Shown piece after piece: positions 4,325 through 5,816 of a stretch of DNA of 5,816 bases. Origin of the DNA: Gammaproteobacteria bacterium RIFCSPLOWO2_02_FULL_56_15 (lineage in GTDB: Bacteria > Pseudomonadota > Gammaproteobacteria > Eutrophobiales > Eutrophobiaceae); contig MGYR01000145.1 in assembly GCA_001801825.1 (NCBI GenBank), forward strand, positions 11,168-16,983, in the 5' to 3' direction. Every line of letters begins with the position of its first letter. The stretch's first letter is position 1. Below the pieces are notes generated by a model, which saw only the letters and a list, made by a program, of their open reading frames with translations, ran no database searches and had not been told where the DNA came from. The translations under genes were made by a program, and so were the position numbers.

Positions 4325-5816
4325 AAAAAAGTGGACTGGCCCAACTTAAAAACAAGGTTAACCGGAGCCGCAGGAAGTCATCAGCCCGGTTGCCTCAGTA
4401 TCCCCTGCAGGTACCACAACTCAAGCCTTTGGCGAGTTATCTTCGCAGGGCCAGCCTCCCCGCCGGTCTGTTGCTTGGACTCCAGGCCGGGGCAGTCTTC
4501 GCCGCACCCCAGGGCGGAGCTATCGTCACCGGCAGCGGCAACATCAGTACTCCTAACACCAATACCACACTGATCGCCCAACACACCCAGAATATCGCCA
4601 TTGACTGGAGCAGCTTCAACATCGCCCAGCATGAACTGGTCCAGTTCGATCAGCCAGGTCCTACTGCCTCTGCCCTGAACCGGATCTTTGACCAGAACCC
4701 CACACAGATCTTCGGCGCCCTGCGGGCCAACGGTAATGTCCTGCTGGTGAATCCCAATGGGGTCTTTTTCGGTCCCACGGCCCATGTGAATGTCAGCTCG
4801 CTCATCGCCTCCGGACTGAACATCACCGACGAGGATTTCCTCGCCGGCAATTATAACTTCCAGGCCCCGGTGGACGCCGAGGGTGGCATGGTGGTCAACC
4901 AGGGAGTCATCGCCGCGGCAACGGGAGGTTCCGTTTCCTTGGTGGGCAGCGCCGTGCGCAATGAAGGGGTCATCCTCGCCACAGCAGGCTCGGTCAACCT
5001 GGTCGCAGGACGCAAGCTTACCATGGATTTCGACGGGGACGGCCTGCTCCAGTTCGCCATTGATGAGGCCGTGCTGGAAAACGCTGCTTCCCTCGACGAT
5101 GCGGTAAGAAATTCCGGTGAGATTGCCGCCCAGGGAGGCACCGTCCTGCTGGCGGGGAAAGCCGCTCAGGATGTATTCACCAATGTGGTCAACAATGAAG
5201 GCATCATCCGCGCCGGGCGGATCGAAAACCAGGGCGGCAGCATCCGCCTGGTGGCCTCCGGGAATGGCAATTCACTCATTAATACGGGCACTCTGGACGC
5301 CTCCGGACAGGGCGGGGAAGGCGGTACTATCAACATCCAGGCGGAGACGATAACGAATTCCGGAGCCGTCAGGGTCAATGCGGATGATCACGCCACGGCC
5401 GGAAATATCGAGATCATCGCGGGTAAGAGCCTGACCCTGGGCGAGAACAGTGTCATCGAGGCCAGGGGGGCGGCAGTCGAGTCCAACGGCGGCAACATCT
5501 ACATGTATTCCCATGGCAATGCCGAGGCCCGGCCCGGTCAGGTGATCGACATCTCCGGTGGCGCGGAATCAGGGGATGGCGGTACGGCAGAACTGAGTTC
5601 GGCCGGCCATGTGGCCTTTGCGGGTAAAGTGGTTGGTTCTGCGACCCCGGGCTACAGAGGTGGGCAGTTCGTTATTGATCCTCTGACAGCTTCTGTATCT
5701 GGTACTTTCGCGGCGGACACAACGGTGTGGGCTGAGGATGGTGTCACTGTCACCGCAGCGACAAGCATAGATACCACGGGTGGAAACGTAACCTTGACTC
5801 TGCTGGCTGATCATGA
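4321..5816 (+). CDS. TpsA exoprotein with FHA-type secretion domain, N-terminal part (C-terminus beyond window)
   Basis: An open frame of 498 codons continues past the right edge. The product is a large secreted or surface-displayed beta-helical adhesin or toxin-like exoprotein exported by the adjacent TpsB. Residues 1-61 form an extended signal peptide: a long n-region with 12 Lys/Arg and no acidic residue, a hydrophobic stretch at about 44-61 and cleavage at VFA before Ala62. The TPS (haemagglutination activity) domain covers about 63-310, with NIAIDWSSFNI, LNRIF and the diagnostic NPNG at 144-147 followed by VFFG. From about 193, NxG-headed beta-helix repeats occur at Asn193, 214, 264, 292, 321 and 346, each leading to a GG[ST]-type strand. 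GYRGGQFVIDP at 444-454 is a recurrent feature of these exoproteins. No cysteine is present. The start at ATG 4321 is supported by MKK and by AGAGG ten bases upstream. The C-terminal part decides function and is not seen, so adhesin, cytolysin and contact-dependent toxin remain possible. Confidence 0.93.
   Translation, partial: MKKSGLAQLKNKVNRSRRKSSARLPQYPLQVPQLKPLASYLRRASLPAGLLLGLQAGAVFAAPQGGAIVTGSGNISTPNTNTTLIAQHTQNIAIDWSSFNIAQHELVQFDQPGPTASALNRIFDQNPTQIFGALRANGNVLLVNPNGVFFGPTAHVNVSSLIASGLNITDEDFLAGNYNFQAPVDAEGGMVVNQGVIAAATGGSVSLVGSAVRNEGVILATAGSVNLVAGRKLTMDFDGDGLLQFAIDEAVLENAASLDDAVRNSGEIAAQGGTVLLAGKAAQDVFTNVVNNEGIIRAGRIENQGGSIRLVASGNGNSLINTGTLDASGQGGEGGTINIQAETITNSGAVRVNADDHATAGNIEIIAGKSLTLGENSVIEARGAAVESNGGNIYMYSHGNAEARPGQVIDISGGAESGDGGTAELSSAGHVAFAGKVVGSATPGYRGGQFVIDPLTASVSGTFAADTTVWAEDGVTVTAATSIDTTGGNVTLTLLADH

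Noticed and set aside
4444..4470. RR pair in the TpsA leader as a Tat signal
   Set aside because: The sequence LRRASL does not match the SRRxFLK consensus, and TPS exoproteins must stay unfolded, so Sec export is expected.
4381..4785. Leftward 134-codon frame opposite tpsA
   Set aside because: It lies antisense to the well-supported TPS domain, including NPNG. It is a shadow frame favoured by the GC-rich codons.

Overview
The window carries the start of a two-partner secretion (TPS, type Vb) locus and the 5' part of a divergently transcribed signalling gene. A Gram-negative proteobacterium is implied, because an outer-membrane TpsB transporter, a TpsA exoprotein with an FHA-type secretion domain, and a lipoprotein with a lipobox are all present. 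A gammaproteobacterium is my best guess, from the general look of the proteins; no rRNA or other marker is present to prove it.

Layout. On the minus strand, 1-569 encodes the N-terminal 189 residues of a soluble class III adenylate cyclase that runs off the left edge. From about 570 to 909 lies a divergent intergenic region with candidate promoters facing both ways. On the plus strand, 910-1911 encodes a parvulin-type peptidyl-prolyl isomerase/SurA-like chaperone with a lipoprotein signal peptide. After an AT-rich spacer (1912-2270) with a possible tiny ORF and a good extended -10 promoter comes tpsB (2271-4127), a complete ShlB/FhaC/HecB-family transporter. A 193-bp gap (4128-4320), unusually dense in inverted and direct repeats, leads into tpsA (4321 to the right edge). 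Its first 498 codons are present: a long basic signal peptide, the TPS/haemagglutination-activity domain with its NPNG motif, and the first beta-helix repeats.

How the parts fit. TpsA would cross the inner membrane by Sec, stay unfolded in the periplasm, be recognised through its TPS domain by the POTRA domains of TpsB, and pass through the TpsB barrel to the cell surface. The upstream lipoprotein chaperone is well placed to hold TpsA or TpsB in the periplasm. That role is inferred from gene order and from known parvulin help to FHA secretion, not shown by the sequence. The cyclase is transcribed away from the locus and need not be connected to it.

The parts worth a second look are the tpsB-tpsA gap (three copies of a CCTGTTA(A)C element, overlapping hairpins and a perfect TATAAT), the parvulin domain that lacks its first active-site His, the VRAH variant of the TpsB VRGY motif, and the very basic, proline-containing TpsA leader. 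I saw no rRNA, tRNA, CRISPR array, insertion sequence or phage gene. A wholly new kind of system is not evident; this is a TPS locus with unusual details.
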